Part shown: piece after piece, positions 8,031-17,204 of the stretch | Layout: each line of letters starts with the position of its first letter | Position numbering within the stretch: position 1 is the first letter of the stretch | Assembly (NCBI GenBank): GCA_964508655.1 | Contig: CAZDUO010000013.1 | Coordinates: 1-56,796 of the forward strand | From: VBAS01 sp964508655 | GTDB lineage: Bacteria > Bacteroidota > Bacteroidia > Chitinophagales > Chitinophagaceae | Length of the DNA: 56,796 bases | Direction: 5' to 3' | The notes under the pieces: generated by a model | Database searches by the model: none | Told to the model about the DNA's origin: nothing | What the model saw: only the letters and a program-made list of their open reading frames with translations | Translations under genes and position numbers: made by a program

Positions 8031-10061
8031 ATGAAAAATAAACTACCCTTCAGTTTGTTTTTTTTCCTGTTTGCTTTTAGCGGCTCTGCACAGGATGGCT
8101 GGAAAATAAGGGCTGAAAAAATTGACCCTGGCAATTATTATGGTATCACCGTAGCCAATGGCATGATTGGTATTGTATCATCGCCTGAGCCTTTCAGGGT
8201 AAAAGATGTGGTGCTGGCCGGGGCTTACGACCTGTATGGCCGCGGCAGGGTGAGCAACTTCTTACGCAGCTTCAACCTGCTGAACATGTACCTGGAAATT
8301 GACGGCAAAAGAATAGATGCAAAGTCGGCAGCCAACATACAGCAGGAGCTGGATATGAAAAAAGCTTCCTTCACCACCCGGTTTGATTATGGCGACAAAG
8401 CTTCTGTCAGTTACACCTATTATTCGCTACGTCATCTACCTTACACTGTGTTGATGGATGTGTTTGTGACGGCAAAAAAAGACATCAGCATTACCGGCGC
8501 CAGTGTGATGGAAGCTCCCGATGCATTGAAGGATGTACAGAATTATTACAATGAAATTGACCGGCCGCATGTGGTAATCAGTTTACTTACTTCCACAGCT
8601 AAAAGCCCCACCGGCAAACTGCTGATGTGCGCCAGCAATACTTTTTTATTCAGTGAAAAACACGGCGGGGAACCAAAGGTGATACATGAAATGTGGGACA
8701 ACAACATGCACCTGGTCAAGTTCAGCAAAAAAATAAAAGCAGGTGAAACATATCGCTTTTCCATTGCCGGCTCATCCATCACTTCAGCGCACCATGATGA
8801 TCCTTTGAACGAAGCCGAGCGGCTTACCATTTTTGCAAAGCTGGAAGGAAGAGACCGCCTGCTGAATTTTCATACCAAAAAATGGGAGGAACTGTGGAAG
8901 AGCGACATCATCATCGAAGGCGATACGCAAAGCCAGCAGGATGTGCGCAGCATGCTCTATCATCTTTATTCTTTTTCAAGAGAAGGCACGGCGTTGTCGC
9001 CATCGCCAATGGGGTTGAGCGGACTGGGTTACAACGGTCATGTTTTCTGGGATACGGAGCTGTGGATGTACCCGGCCCTGCTGGTGCTGCATCCTGAAAT
9101 TGCAAAGAGCATGATGGAGTATCGTTACCAGCGGCTGGATGCGGCAAAACGAAATGCATTCAGCAAAGGTTACAAAGGCGCCATGTATCCATGGGAAAGC
9201 GCTGAAACCGGCGTGGAAGAAACACCAGTATGGGCATTGAGCGGTCCGTTTGAGCATCACATCACCGCCTGTGTGGGCATTGCTGTGTGGAATTATTATT
9301 GCGTCACGCAGGATAAACAATGGCTGCGGGAAAAAGGATTTCCCATTCTTTCCGCCACAGCTGATTTCTGGGCAAGCCGTGTAGAGCGAAACGGCCCGGG
9401 CAAATTTGATATTAAAAACGTGGTGGCAGCCGATGAGTGGGCCGAGAATGTTGACAACAATGCTTTCACCAACGCAGCGGCAAAGGCCAATCTTCAGTTT
9501 GCTGCCGAAGCGGCAAAAATCTTAAGCATCACTCCCGATGCCGACTGGCTGCATGTGGCTGGTAATATTCCCATTTTAAAAATGGAAAACGGAGTGACAA
9601 GAGAACATGCCACATATAACGGCGAAGGAATAAAACAGGCTGATGTAAATCTTTTGGCCTATCCACTGAAACAGATTACTGACCCGGTGCAGATGAAAAA
9701 AGATTTGCAATATTATGAAACAAGAGTGCCCGATGAAGGCACACCGGCCATGACTCAGGCAGTGTTCACCACATTGTATGCAAGATTGGGTGATGGAGAA
9801 AAAGCATATCACTGGTTCCGGGAATCTTATTTGCCCAATCTCAATCCCCCGTTTCGTGTGATTGCCGAAACCAAAGGCGGCACTAATCCTTATTTTGCCA
9901 CCGGCGCCGGCGGCATCATTCAGTCGCTGCTTATGGGTTTCGGCGGACTGGACATTACTTCCAACGGATTAGTGCAGTTAAAAACCACTTTGCCAAAAAA
10001 CTGGAAGTCACTGACATTAACCGGAATCGGGAAGGAAAGAAAAACTTTTGTAGTTAAATAA
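8031..10061 (+). CDS. Secreted GH65 alpha-glucoside hydrolase (trehalase/kojibiose-hydrolase type)
   Basis: Glycoside hydrolase family 65, 676 aa, with a signal peptide (cleavage near SGSAQ, residue 21), so periplasmic or secreted. Typical GH65 motifs are GYNGHVFWDTELWMYP (about 331), GAMYPWESAETGVEETP, DEWAENVDNNAFTN (Glu469, predicted general acid) and KQADVNLLAYP, and then TGAGGIIQSLLMGFGGL. Phosphorolytic members of the family carry a phosphate-binding loop; here the C-terminal part has AETKGG with Glu613, placed 144 residues after Glu469. As I recall, that is the spacing of acid and base in the hydrolytic Flavobacterium johnsoniae kojibiose hydrolase, so hydrolysis is more likely than phosphorolysis. 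It starts a plus-strand run and diverges from susC. Substrate: trehalose or another 1,1/1,2-alpha-diglucoside, inferred from the nearby GH37 gene. Confidence 0.9.
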   Translation: MKNKLPFSLFFFLFAFSGSAQDGWKIRAEKIDPGNYYGITVANGMIGIVSSPEPFRVKDVVLAGAYDLYGRGRVSNFLRSFNLLNMYLEIDGKRIDAKSAANIQQELDMKKASFTTRFDYGDKASVSYTYYSLRHLPYTVLMDVFVTAKKDISITGASVMEAPDALKDVQNYYNEIDRPHVVISLLTSTAKSPTGKLLMCASNTFLFSEKHGGEPKVIHEMWDNNMHLVKFSKKIKAGETYRFSIAGSSITSAHHDDPLNEAERLTIFAKLEGRDRLLNFHTKKWEELWKSDIIIEGDTQSQQDVRSMLYHLYSFSREGTALSPSPMGLSGLGYNGHVFWDTELWMYPALLVLHPEIAKSMMEYRYQRLDAAKRNAFSKGYKGAMYPWESAETGVEETPVWALSGPFEHHITACVGIAVWNYYCVTQDKQWLREKGFPILSATADFWASRVERNGPGKFDIKNVVAADEWAENVDNNAFTNAAAKANLQFAAEAAKILSITPDADWLHVAGNIPILKMENGVTREHATYNGEGIKQADVNLLAYPLKQITDPVQMKKDLQYYETRVPDEGTPAMTQAVFTTLYARLGDGEKAYHWFRESYLPNLNPPFRVIAETKGGTNPYFATGAGGIIQSLLMGFGGLDITSNGLVQLKTTLPKNWKSLTLTGIGKERKTFVVK

Positions 10062-10164
10062 TCATTACAACTTTTCGTGTGATGGCGGTTGATCGTCCTG
10101 CATTAGAGGAAGTAAGGCACAAAAAAAACACTTGTTATTAATCGGGATATGTATCTTTAATGGC

Positions 10165-10719
10165 TTGAAGAAAATTGCTGCCATACTGCTGCTGGCCTTA
10201 ATGGCATTCAACATGGCGGGTTACCGCTGGGTGTTTTCAATGATTGAGGAAAAAGCGACGGCCCGTCTGGAAAACAAAATCTCCGCAGGCCAGTATTCCG
10301 ATGAGCAACTGGTGGAAGTCCGCATTCCGCTCAACATGCCTTATTATTCCGACAAAGATTATGAATTCGTTTATGGCGAAATGGACTGGAACGGCGAGCA
10401 CTTCCGGTATGTTAAAAGAAAAATCAGCGGCAACACGCTTTTCCTGCTCTGCCTGCCAAACAAAGAAAAGAGCAGCGTTGCCAAAGTGAAAAATGAATTC
10501 ACCAAAGCGGTAAACGACATCCCGGCGGGCAAACAGGGCAGCCAGCAGAAAAATAATTTAATCAAGCTCCTCACAACCGAATTCCGCAAGTATGATGTTG
10601 CAGGCGGTGATTTGATACTATTATCAACCGCTTCTGCATTCATTACCCGTAATACTGAAGCTAAAGATTTGTTCACACCACTCACAGAAGCACAGCCTCC
10701 CGAAGCATTTTTCTCCTGA
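10165..10719 (+). CDS. Membrane-anchored protein of unknown function
   Basis: I do not recognise this family. The frame opens at a TTG at 10132, but the TTG at 10165 gives a normal N-terminus, MKKIAAILLLALMAFNMAGY, a signal anchor or signal peptide, and is preferred (184 aa). There is no ATG option. The rest is soluble, mostly charged, with a beta-rich middle part (VEVRIPLNMPYY, YVKRKISGNTLFLLCLPN) and a Lys/Gln-rich stretch, probably facing the periplasm. It lies about 100 nt after the GH65 gene and 55 nt before the haloperoxidase-like gene on the same strand, so co-transcription is plausible. No function can be given. Confidence 0.75.
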   Translation: MKKIAAILLLALMAFNMAGYRWVFSMIEEKATARLENKISAGQYSDEQLVEVRIPLNMPYYSDKDYEFVYGEMDWNGEHFRYVKRKISGNTLFLLCLPNKEKSSVAKVKNEFTKAVNDIPAGKQGSQQKNNLIKLLTTEFRKYDVAGGDLILLSTASAFITRNTEAKDLFTPLTEAQPPEAFFS

Positions 10720-10774
10720 AACGAAACACCGGCGACAGTATTTAATTTATTTCTGAAATTAATTTTCCTGAAAC

Positions 10775-12127
10775 ATGAAAGCATTAAAATATGTAATGCC
10801 TCTGGCGCTGCTTGTTATTACAGGCTGTGCCGATAAAGGCACTAAAGAGTACACAAAAATTTTTGACGACCAGCTGCTATACTGCAAAACGGTAAAAAAG
10901 CTGAACGACGTGGTGCTGGAAAACAATTTTCCGCCCATGATTGCCAGCCGCAACTATGCCTATGCCAACATAGCCGCATTTGAATGTGTGGCCGCCGGCG
11001 ATGCGAATTATATTTCACTGGCAGGACAAATAAAACACATGCCCGCCATGCCCCGACCGGAAAATGGAATGCAGATTGATTTTGCGCTTGCCGCCTTATT
11101 TGCTTTTTCCAAAGTGGGCAATGCAGTTACATTTCCCGAGGGCAGCATGATGGGCTATTATGAGCAACTGAAAAAAATGGCAGACAGCATTGGCATGCCG
11201 GCATCTGTTTTAAAAAACAGCATAGCTTTTTCTGATTCTATCGCAAATGCAGTTCTGAACTGGAGCAAAAAAGATAATTATGCCCAGACAAGAACGGCTG
11301 AGCGCTACACCGTGCTGTATGATGTGCCGGGCCGCTGGATTCCCACACCGCCGCAATATGCGCAGGCTGTGGAGCCGCACTGGCGTGAAATAAGAACCAT
11401 GGTGCTTGATTCGGCTGCCCAGTTCAGGCCCGTGATGCCGCCGCCTTACGATGTAAAAAACAAAAACAGTGTTTTTTACAAGGCCATGTTGGAAGTAAAA
11501 ACCATCGGCGATAACCTTACCGATGAACAAAAACATATTGCCGATTTCTGGGACGACAATCCTTTTAAGCTGAATGTAGCCGGCCATGTGATGTTTGCCA
11601 CCAAAAAGTTTTCACCGCCGGGTCACTGGATGAATATTGTAGGCATCGGCGCACAGGCAGCCAGGGCTGATTTCAAAACCACGGTGGCTGCTTATGCTGA
11701 AACGGCCATTACTTTATATGATGCTTTCATCAGCTGCTGGGACGAAAAATACCGCAGCAACTATGTGCGGCCGGAAACAGAGATAAATAAAATTTATCCC
11801 GACTGGCGGCCCTATATTCAAACACCGCCATTCCCGTCTTATACCAGCGGTCATGCTACCAACAGCGCAGCAGCGGCGGAGGTGATGACCAAATGGTTTG
11901 GCGACAACCTGTCGTTTACCGATACATCATTGCTGGAGTTCGGCATTGCCAACCGGCAGATAACATCTTTCCGTGGCGCAGCAGCCGAGGCGGCCATGTC
12001 AAGACTCTACGGCGGCATTCATTTCCGGTTCGACAATGATGAGGGCGCCAGGGCAGGCAAGCGGCTTGGTGAATTTATCTGCAACCGCTTAAAACTGTAC
12101 AAAGGACAACTGGCAGGGAAAAATTGA
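10775..12127 (+). CDS. PAP2-superfamily/vanadium-haloperoxidase-like lipoprotein
   Basis: A 450-aa lipoprotein (LVITGC, Cys18) of the vanadium-dependent haloperoxidase/acid phosphatase fold. All three active-site motifs are visible in order near the C-terminus: K-x6-RP as KYRSNYVRP, a histidine motif FPSYTSGHA, and SR-x5-H-x3-D as SRLYGGIHFRFD. These residues bind vanadate in haloperoxidases or phosphate in PAP2 phosphatases, so the protein may oxidise halide or hydrolyse a phosphomonoester; sequence alone does not separate the two. It should be periplasmic or surface-anchored. It is followed 28 nt later by an outer-membrane barrel gene and lies inside the sugar locus, where its role is unclear. 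Confidence 0.88.
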   Translation: MKALKYVMPLALLVITGCADKGTKEYTKIFDDQLLYCKTVKKLNDVVLENNFPPMIASRNYAYANIAAFECVAAGDANYISLAGQIKHMPAMPRPENGMQIDFALAALFAFSKVGNAVTFPEGSMMGYYEQLKKMADSIGMPASVLKNSIAFSDSIANAVLNWSKKDNYAQTRTAERYTVLYDVPGRWIPTPPQYAQAVEPHWREIRTMVLDSAAQFRPVMPPPYDVKNKNSVFYKAMLEVKTIGDNLTDEQKHIADFWDDNPFKLNVAGHVMFATKKFSPPGHWMNIVGIGAQAARADFKTTVAAYAETAITLYDAFISCWDEKYRSNYVRPETEINKIYPDWRPYIQTPPFPSYTSGHATNSAAAAEVMTKWFGDNLSFTDTSLLEFGIANRQITSFRGAAAEAAMSRLYGGIHFRFDNDEGARAGKRLGEFICNRLKLYKGQLAGKN

Positions 12128-12155
12128 TTATTGAACGAAAACCAACCTTTTTAAA

Positions 12156-13262
12156 ATGAAACGCATATTCATCATCATCACAATAATACTTTTAATAGCA
12201 AACCAGAAAACAAATGCCCAGGGCTGCGTGGCTATTCGCAGCAATGGCAATGCATGCAGCGCACCCAAAGCAGGTGAGGCCAAAGGCTGGATGCTTAATT
12301 TCAATAACCGCTATTTTAAATCCTACAAACATTTTGTAGGTACAGAGGAACAAAAGGAAAGAGTGGAGAATGGTACGGAAGTTATCAATCATTCCTTCAG
12401 CTGGGATTTTACCTTGTCAAAAACGCTGAACAAATACTGGTCGCTTTCACTGTATGTTCCTGTTCTTTCCAATGTACGTTCATCCATGTATGAGCATTAC
12501 GGCAACAGCAGCACCCATCCCGATGCAAGAAACAGTACCCGTTCTTTCGGCATCGGCGATATCCGCTTTGCCGCTTACCGCTGGGTATTTGATCCTGCCA
12601 AATCGCACAAGGGAAATTTACAGGCTGGGCTTGGGTTAAAACTTCCCACCGGCGATTACCGCTACCAGGATTATTTTCATAAGCTTACTGCAAGAGGCAC
12701 CGACAGTGTTGTAATGGGTCCCGTGGATCAGTCCATACAATTAGGCGATGGCGGTACCGGAATTTCTTTTGAGCTCAACGGGTATTATAATATTTCAGCC
12801 CGCACGGGCTTTTATGGAAACTTTTATTACCTCGCCAACCCGGGAGAACAAAACGGTGTATCTACATCACGGGGCGGACCAACTTCTTCAACTGCGATTC
12901 AATATTTCACCAGTACTATGAGTGTGTCCGATCAGATTATGGTTCGCGGCGGTGCAGTATATACCGCAGCAAAAAACCTGGCAGTTTCCGGCGGCATCCG
13001 CGTTGAAGCCATTCCGTCAAGCGACCTGGTTGGTGGCGACAAAGGATTTCGCAGACCGGGGTATGTTATATCTGCAGAGCCCACAGTTTCTTACATGACC
13101 AAAAAAGCAAATTTCTATTTATCTGTGCCCATAGCCATCGAACGCAACCGTACGAAAAGCAATGCTGATAAACTGCGTTCGGCGGCCACCGGTAACGATG
13201 TACATGGCGATGCGGCATTTGCCGATTATTTAATCATGGCAGGATTTTCTGTTCATCTCTGA
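12156..13262 (+). CDS. Predicted outer-membrane beta-barrel protein
   Basis: A 368-aa protein with a signal peptide (ending TNAQG, about residue 22) and alternating hydrophobic/aromatic segments typical of a small outer-membrane barrel: LNFNNRYFKSYKHF, YWSLSLYVPVLSN, LQAGLGLKLPTGDYRYQDYF and a C-terminal strand ADYLIMAGFSVHL. The phrase GLKLPTGDYRYQ resembles the MetA-like/transporter family of Proteobacteria and Bacteroidota barrels, a loose resemblance. It lies 28 nt after the haloperoxidase-like gene, and a strong terminator follows it, so the GH65-to-barrel transcript probably ends here. Substrate unknown. Confidence 0.8.
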   Translation: MKRIFIIITIILLIANQKTNAQGCVAIRSNGNACSAPKAGEAKGWMLNFNNRYFKSYKHFVGTEEQKERVENGTEVINHSFSWDFTLSKTLNKYWSLSLYVPVLSNVRSSMYEHYGNSSTHPDARNSTRSFGIGDIRFAAYRWVFDPAKSHKGNLQAGLGLKLPTGDYRYQDYFHKLTARGTDSVVMGPVDQSIQLGDGGTGISFELNGYYNISARTGFYGNFYYLANPGEQNGVSTSRGGPTSSTAIQYFTSTMSVSDQIMVRGGAVYTAAKNLAVSGGIRVEAIPSSDLVGGDKGFRRPGYVISAEPTVSYMTKKANFYLSVPIAIERNRTKSNADKLRSAATGNDVHGDAAFADYLIMAGFSVHL

Positions 13263-13287
13263 AATTCATGAAATCATGCATTCAACT

Positions 13288-13318
13288 GATACCGGCTTTA
13301 GGGCCGGTATCTTTTTTT
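13288..13318 (+). terminator. Rho-independent terminator after the barrel gene
   Basis: GATACCGGC (13288-13296) and GCCGGTATC (13303-13311) form a perfect 9-bp stem with a 6-nt loop, followed by seven Ts. It separates the GH65 transcript from the regulator/MFS/trehalase transcript. Confidence 0.93.
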
Positions 13319-13379
13319 GGGTAGCGCAAAAAAATTATCTTTAGCAACCGGTAAGTGCAGATCAGGTAAAACGAATGTT

Positions 13380-14372
13380 ATGCAACACAGCACACTCAAG
13401 AAGTTATCCGAAACACTCGGCATCAGCGTTTCCACCGTGGCAAGGGCGCTGAAAGACCATCCCGATGTGGCAGATGAAACGAGAAAGAAAGTGAAAGAGC
13501 TGGCCGAGGTGATGGAATATGAACCCAACTACTATGCCATCAAACTGCGCACCCGCCAGAGCAATGTGCTGGGTGTGCTCATTCCCGGTATTGATAATTT
13601 CTTTTACGATTCTTTTATCGCCGCCGTGGAAGACGAAGCAAGAGTGCACGGCTATTCGGTCATGATAATGCAGACAAGAGACAGCGCCGGCGTGGAAGAG
13701 CAAAACCTGCACCTGTTCCGCAAAAACATGGTGACCGGTTTGTTTGCTGCCATTTCCATCGAAACGGAAGACATGACGCCCTTCCGGAAGCTGATTGAAA
13801 ATAAGGTGCCTATTGTTTTTATTGACCGGGTGCCGGAAGTCCCGGGATTCACCAAGGTATCCATGTCTGATGAGCTGGCAGCCCGGCTGGCAGCGCAAGC
13901 CATCATTGCAAAGAAGAAAAAACGGGTGCTGGCCCTTTTTGGTCATCCCCATCTCAGCATTTCACGCAAGCGGTTTGCTTCGTTTACCGGCACTTTCCGG
14001 CATCTTTCGCCCGGCACTGAATTGCTGGTTGACTATACCGAAAACATTACCGAATCAAAAAGGGTAATCATGCAGATGATGAGCCAGGCCAAAACACCCG
14101 ATGTGGTTTTTTGCATGGGTGACCTGATACTGATTGGCGTGATGCAGGCCATTCACCAGCTGAACCTGAAAGTGCCGGAAGATATAGCCGTGATGAGCAT
14201 CAGCAACGGGCTGATACCAACCCTGTACAACCCGGTCATCACCCACGTGGAAACAAACGGCTACAAGCTGGGCAAGCTGGCTTTTAAGCAGATGATGCGC
14301 TGCCTGCGCAACGAAACACCCGAAGAAGAAGTTTTTGTGGAGCCAGTGCTGATTGAAGGAGGTTCGTTATAA
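13380..14372 (+). CDS. LacI/GalR family transcriptional regulator
   Basis: A 330-aa repressor-type regulator. The ATG at 13380 is chosen: the open frame extends upstream to 13317, but that would start inside the terminator. Residues 5-50 are a LacI helix-turn-helix (TLKKLSETLGISVSTVARAL, with hinge helix YEPNYYAIKLRTRQSN). A periplasmic-binding-protein-like sensor domain follows (NVLGVLIPGIDNFFYDSFI; DIAVMSISNGLIPT near the C-terminus). It probably senses a sugar and controls the flanking transport and hydrolase genes. It is followed 53 nt later by the MFS and trehalase genes and likely shares a transcript with them. GGTAA-containing sequences upstream of GH65 (7931, 7984) and near this gene (13347) are possible operators. 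Confidence 0.93.
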   Translation: MQHSTLKKLSETLGISVSTVARALKDHPDVADETRKKVKELAEVMEYEPNYYAIKLRTRQSNVLGVLIPGIDNFFYDSFIAAVEDEARVHGYSVMIMQTRDSAGVEEQNLHLFRKNMVTGLFAAISIETEDMTPFRKLIENKVPIVFIDRVPEVPGFTKVSMSDELAARLAAQAIIAKKKKRVLALFGHPHLSISRKRFASFTGTFRHLSPGTELLVDYTENITESKRVIMQMMSQAKTPDVVFCMGDLILIGVMQAIHQLNLKVPEDIAVMSISNGLIPTLYNPVITHVETNGYKLGKLAFKQMMRCLRNETPEEEVFVEPVLIEGGSL

Positions 14373-14425
14373 TATCTTCTGCCGTTAATACATGGCGCCT
14401 GGGAAAACCAAAACCAACAATTACT

Positions 14426-15691
14426 ATGTCAAATTTCAGAATCAAGCTTTCGCTTTTCCTCAACTATTTTGTGTTCGCCATTTTGCTGAACAGTGTGGGT
14501 ACGGTGATTTTACAGGTGCAGAATAATTTCGGTGTTTCAAAAGGAGCAGCCAGCATACTGGAAGCATTCAAGGATTTAAGCATTGCCATTGCTTCTTTTT
14601 TAATTGCTTCTTACGTAGTGCGAATCGGCTACAAAAAAACAATGCTTATTGCACTGGCGCTGGTTTCGGCCATGTGCCTGCTGATGCCTTCCCTGCCGGG
14701 TTTCCTGATGACAAAGCTTTTGTTTGCCACGGTTGGTGTAAGCTTTGCACTGACTAAAATTTCAGTGTTTGCCACGCTGGGTCTTGTCACGGCCAGCAAA
14801 AAAGAACACCTGAGCCTGATGAGTTTTCTTGAATCGTTTTTTATGATTGGTGTTCTTTCGGGGTATTTCATTTTCGCTTCCGTGGTGGATAATGAAAACC
14901 CGCTGTCCACAAAGTGGTTTAATATTTATTATCTGCTGGGCGGTCTTTCCATTCTTGCATTCCTGCTGTTATTGTCAACCCGGCTGGATGAATCTTCAGT
15001 GAAAGAGGCTGAACAATCCAAATCGCTGGACCAGGAATTTGTGGAAATGCTGCGGCTCATCATACTGCCGCTGGTGCTGGTATTTATTTTTAGCGCTTTC
15101 TTTTATGTATTGATTGAACAAAGCATCATGAGCTGGCTGCCTACATTTAACAACGATGTACTGAAACTCTCTACAAGCCTCAGCATACAAATGGCCAGCA
15201 TATTATCCGGCGCCATTGCTTTGGGCAGGTTGCTTGCCGGGTTTGTGCTGCGCAAAATTGACTGGCTGATTGTGCTGGCAGGCTGCCTGGTGGCGGCAGC
15301 GGGAATTGTTTTGCTTACTGTGCCCCTGGCAAAAAATGTTTCCGGTACAGCAGTGAACAGCATCTGGGAAATTCCAATGGTCGGTTTTGCTTTTCCGCTT
15401 ATTGGTTTATTTCTAGCCCCCATTTACCCGGCTATCAATTCGGTTATTCTCAGCAATCTTCCGGTCCATAAGCATGGCGCCATGTCGGGCCTCATTGTTG
15501 TATTTTCAGCCCTGGGCGGCACAACGGGTTCCATCATCACAGGTCATGTGTTCGAAGCTTATGGCGGGCAAACTGCATTTTATTTTTCGCTCATTCCTGT
15601 ATCGGTTTTAATAATACTCCTGTTTGTATTTAAGCGGCTGCAGCCGAAAACTGCCGGCAGCGCCGAAATAAAAATTGCCGGTGGCCACTAA
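14426..15691 (+). CDS. MFS sugar transporter
   Basis: A 421-aa major facilitator superfamily protein with about 12 hydrophobic segments and no signal peptide, in the inner membrane. The loop between helices 2 and 3 (VVRIGYKKTMLI) resembles the MFS G-x-x-x-D/R-[KR] signature. A charged central loop (DESSVKEAEQSKSLDQEF, about residue 185) separates the two halves. Between a LacI-type regulator and a cytoplasmic trehalase, it most likely imports trehalose or its glucose products from the periplasm. Direct substrate evidence is lacking. It ends 11 nt before the trehalase start. Confidence 0.9.
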   Translation: MSNFRIKLSLFLNYFVFAILLNSVGTVILQVQNNFGVSKGAASILEAFKDLSIAIASFLIASYVVRIGYKKTMLIALALVSAMCLLMPSLPGFLMTKLLFATVGVSFALTKISVFATLGLVTASKKEHLSLMSFLESFFMIGVLSGYFIFASVVDNENPLSTKWFNIYYLLGGLSILAFLLLLSTRLDESSVKEAEQSKSLDQEFVEMLRLIILPLVLVFIFSAFFYVLIEQSIMSWLPTFNNDVLKLSTSLSIQMASILSGAIALGRLLAGFVLRKIDWLIVLAGCLVAAAGIVLLTVPLAKNVSGTAVNSIWEIPMVGFAFPLIGLFLAPIYPAINSVILSNLPVHKHGAMSGLIVVFSALGGTTGSIITGHVFEAYGGQTAFYFSLIPVSVLIILLFVFKRLQPKTAGSAEIKIAGGH

Positions 15692-15702
15692 ACTTTCTTT
15701 GC

Positions 15703-17196
15703 ATGCAAATTCATGAAATGAGCTACTTGTTTGAAGCAGTACAGATGCAAAAAATTTTTCCCGACGGAAAAACTTTTGTCGACTGCATCCCAAAATACTC
15801 CCCGGAAGAAATCAATAAAAAATACCTGCAGCAAAAAGACCTGCCGGGGTTTGACCTGGAAAATTTTGTGTTGCAGAATTTTGAATTACCCGTTCCGCAA
15901 TCGGCCCGCTTCAGCAGCGACACCGGAAAGAGTACGGCGGAAAACATAGAAACACTCTGGACCGTGCTCACCCGCATGCCCGATAAAAATGGCGGCTCAT
16001 TGATACCGCTGCCTCATCCCTACATCGTACCGGGCGGGCGGTTTGGTGAAATTTATTACTGGGACAGCTACTTTACCATGCTGGGGCTTCGGGCTTCAGG
16101 CAAAACAGAGATGATTGAAAACATGGTGAAGAATTTTGCTCATCTTATTCAAACAATCGGTTATATACCCAACGGCAACCGGACTTATTTTTTCGGTCGT
16201 TCGCAACCGCCGTTTTTTTCACTGATGCTGCAATTGCTGGGTGAAGTTTTGGGACGGAGAGTGAGCTTAATTTATTTAACACAGCTTGAAAAAGAATACC
16301 TGTTCTGGATGGAAGGAAGAAATAACTTAAATACACACACTTCTGTTCTTCATCATGTTGTAAAAATGCCCGAAGGGGAAATACTTAACCGCTACTGGGA
16401 CGAAAACAATACAGCACGGCCCGAGTCGTATCGTGAGGATGTGGAGCTGGCCCGTCAAACAAATCAGCCGGCAGAAATTTTATACAGGCATTTACGGGCC
16501 GGTGCTGAATCGGGCTGGGACTTCAGCAGCCGATGGTTCCGGCAGGCAGATTCATTTGCAAGCATTCACACTACCGATATCATCCCTGTGGACCTGAACT
16601 GCCTGTTGTATCACATGGAGCATACTTTCGCCGGCATTTACCCGCATACAGGCAACCACTTAATGGCCCAGCTTTGCCATAATATGGCAGAAGAAAGAAA
16701 AGCAGCGATTCAGAAGTATTGCTGGGATGAAAAAACAGGATTTTATTTCGACTTTGATTTTATTGCAGGCAAACAAAAAGAATGTATGACACTGGCAGCA
16801 GCATTTCCTTTGTTTTTCAGAATTGCAACGGCACAACAGGCAGGTGCTGTGGCAGCACATATTAAAGAAAATTTTCTGAAAGCCGGCGGGCTTGTCACAA
16901 CGCTTATTGAAACAGGCCAGCAATGGGATGCGCCCAATGGCTGGGCGCCGCTGCACTGGATGACGATTACCGGCCTGGAAAATTACGGTCACAATGACCT
17001 GGCAAAAGAAATTGCCCTGCGCTGGATAAAACTGAATAATGATGTGTTTAAACGAACCGGCAAGCTGATGGAGAAATATAACGTAGTGAATACTCACCTC
17101 GAAGCCGGCGGCGGCGAATACCCCGGCCAGGATGGTTTTGGCTGGACCAATGGCGTGCTGCTGGCACTTATGACCAAATACGGAAAACCGGTTTGA
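15703..17196 (+). CDS. treF: Cytoplasmic alpha,alpha-trehalase (GH37)
   Basis: Hydrolyses trehalose to two glucose molecules. The 497-aa protein lacks a signal peptide, so it resembles TreF rather than the periplasmic TreA. Both family signatures are present: PGGRFGEIYYWDSY (from residue 110) and QWDAPNGWAP (from 407). Probable catalytic residues are Asp273 in ESGWDFSSRW and Glu472 in GGGEYPGQDGFGWTNG. An ATG at 15718 is an alternative start. It is the last gene of regulator-MFS-trehalase, and the right copy of the 143-bp repeat begins 9 nt after its stop codon. Confidence 0.96.
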   Translation: MQIHEMSYLFEAVQMQKIFPDGKTFVDCIPKYSPEEINKKYLQQKDLPGFDLENFVLQNFELPVPQSARFSSDTGKSTAENIETLWTVLTRMPDKNGGSLIPLPHPYIVPGGRFGEIYYWDSYFTMLGLRASGKTEMIENMVKNFAHLIQTIGYIPNGNRTYFFGRSQPPFFSLMLQLLGEVLGRRVSLIYLTQLEKEYLFWMEGRNNLNTHTSVLHHVVKMPEGEILNRYWDENNTARPESYREDVELARQTNQPAEILYRHLRAGAESGWDFSSRWFRQADSFASIHTTDIIPVDLNCLLYHMEHTFAGIYPHTGNHLMAQLCHNMAEERKAAIQKYCWDEKTGFYFDFDFIAGKQKECMTLAAAFPLFFRIATAQQAGAVAAHIKENFLKAGGLVTTLIETGQQWDAPNGWAPLHWMTITGLENYGHNDLAKEIALRWIKLNNDVFKRTGKLMEKYNVVNTHLEAGGGEYPGQDGFGWTNGVLLALMTKYGKPV

Positions 17197-17204
17197 AAGA
17201 TTAG

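Noticed and set aside
13317..13379. N-terminal extension of the LacI-type regulator
   Set aside because: It begins within a terminator T-run, and the ATG at 13380 gives the usual start of a LacI helix-turn-helix.
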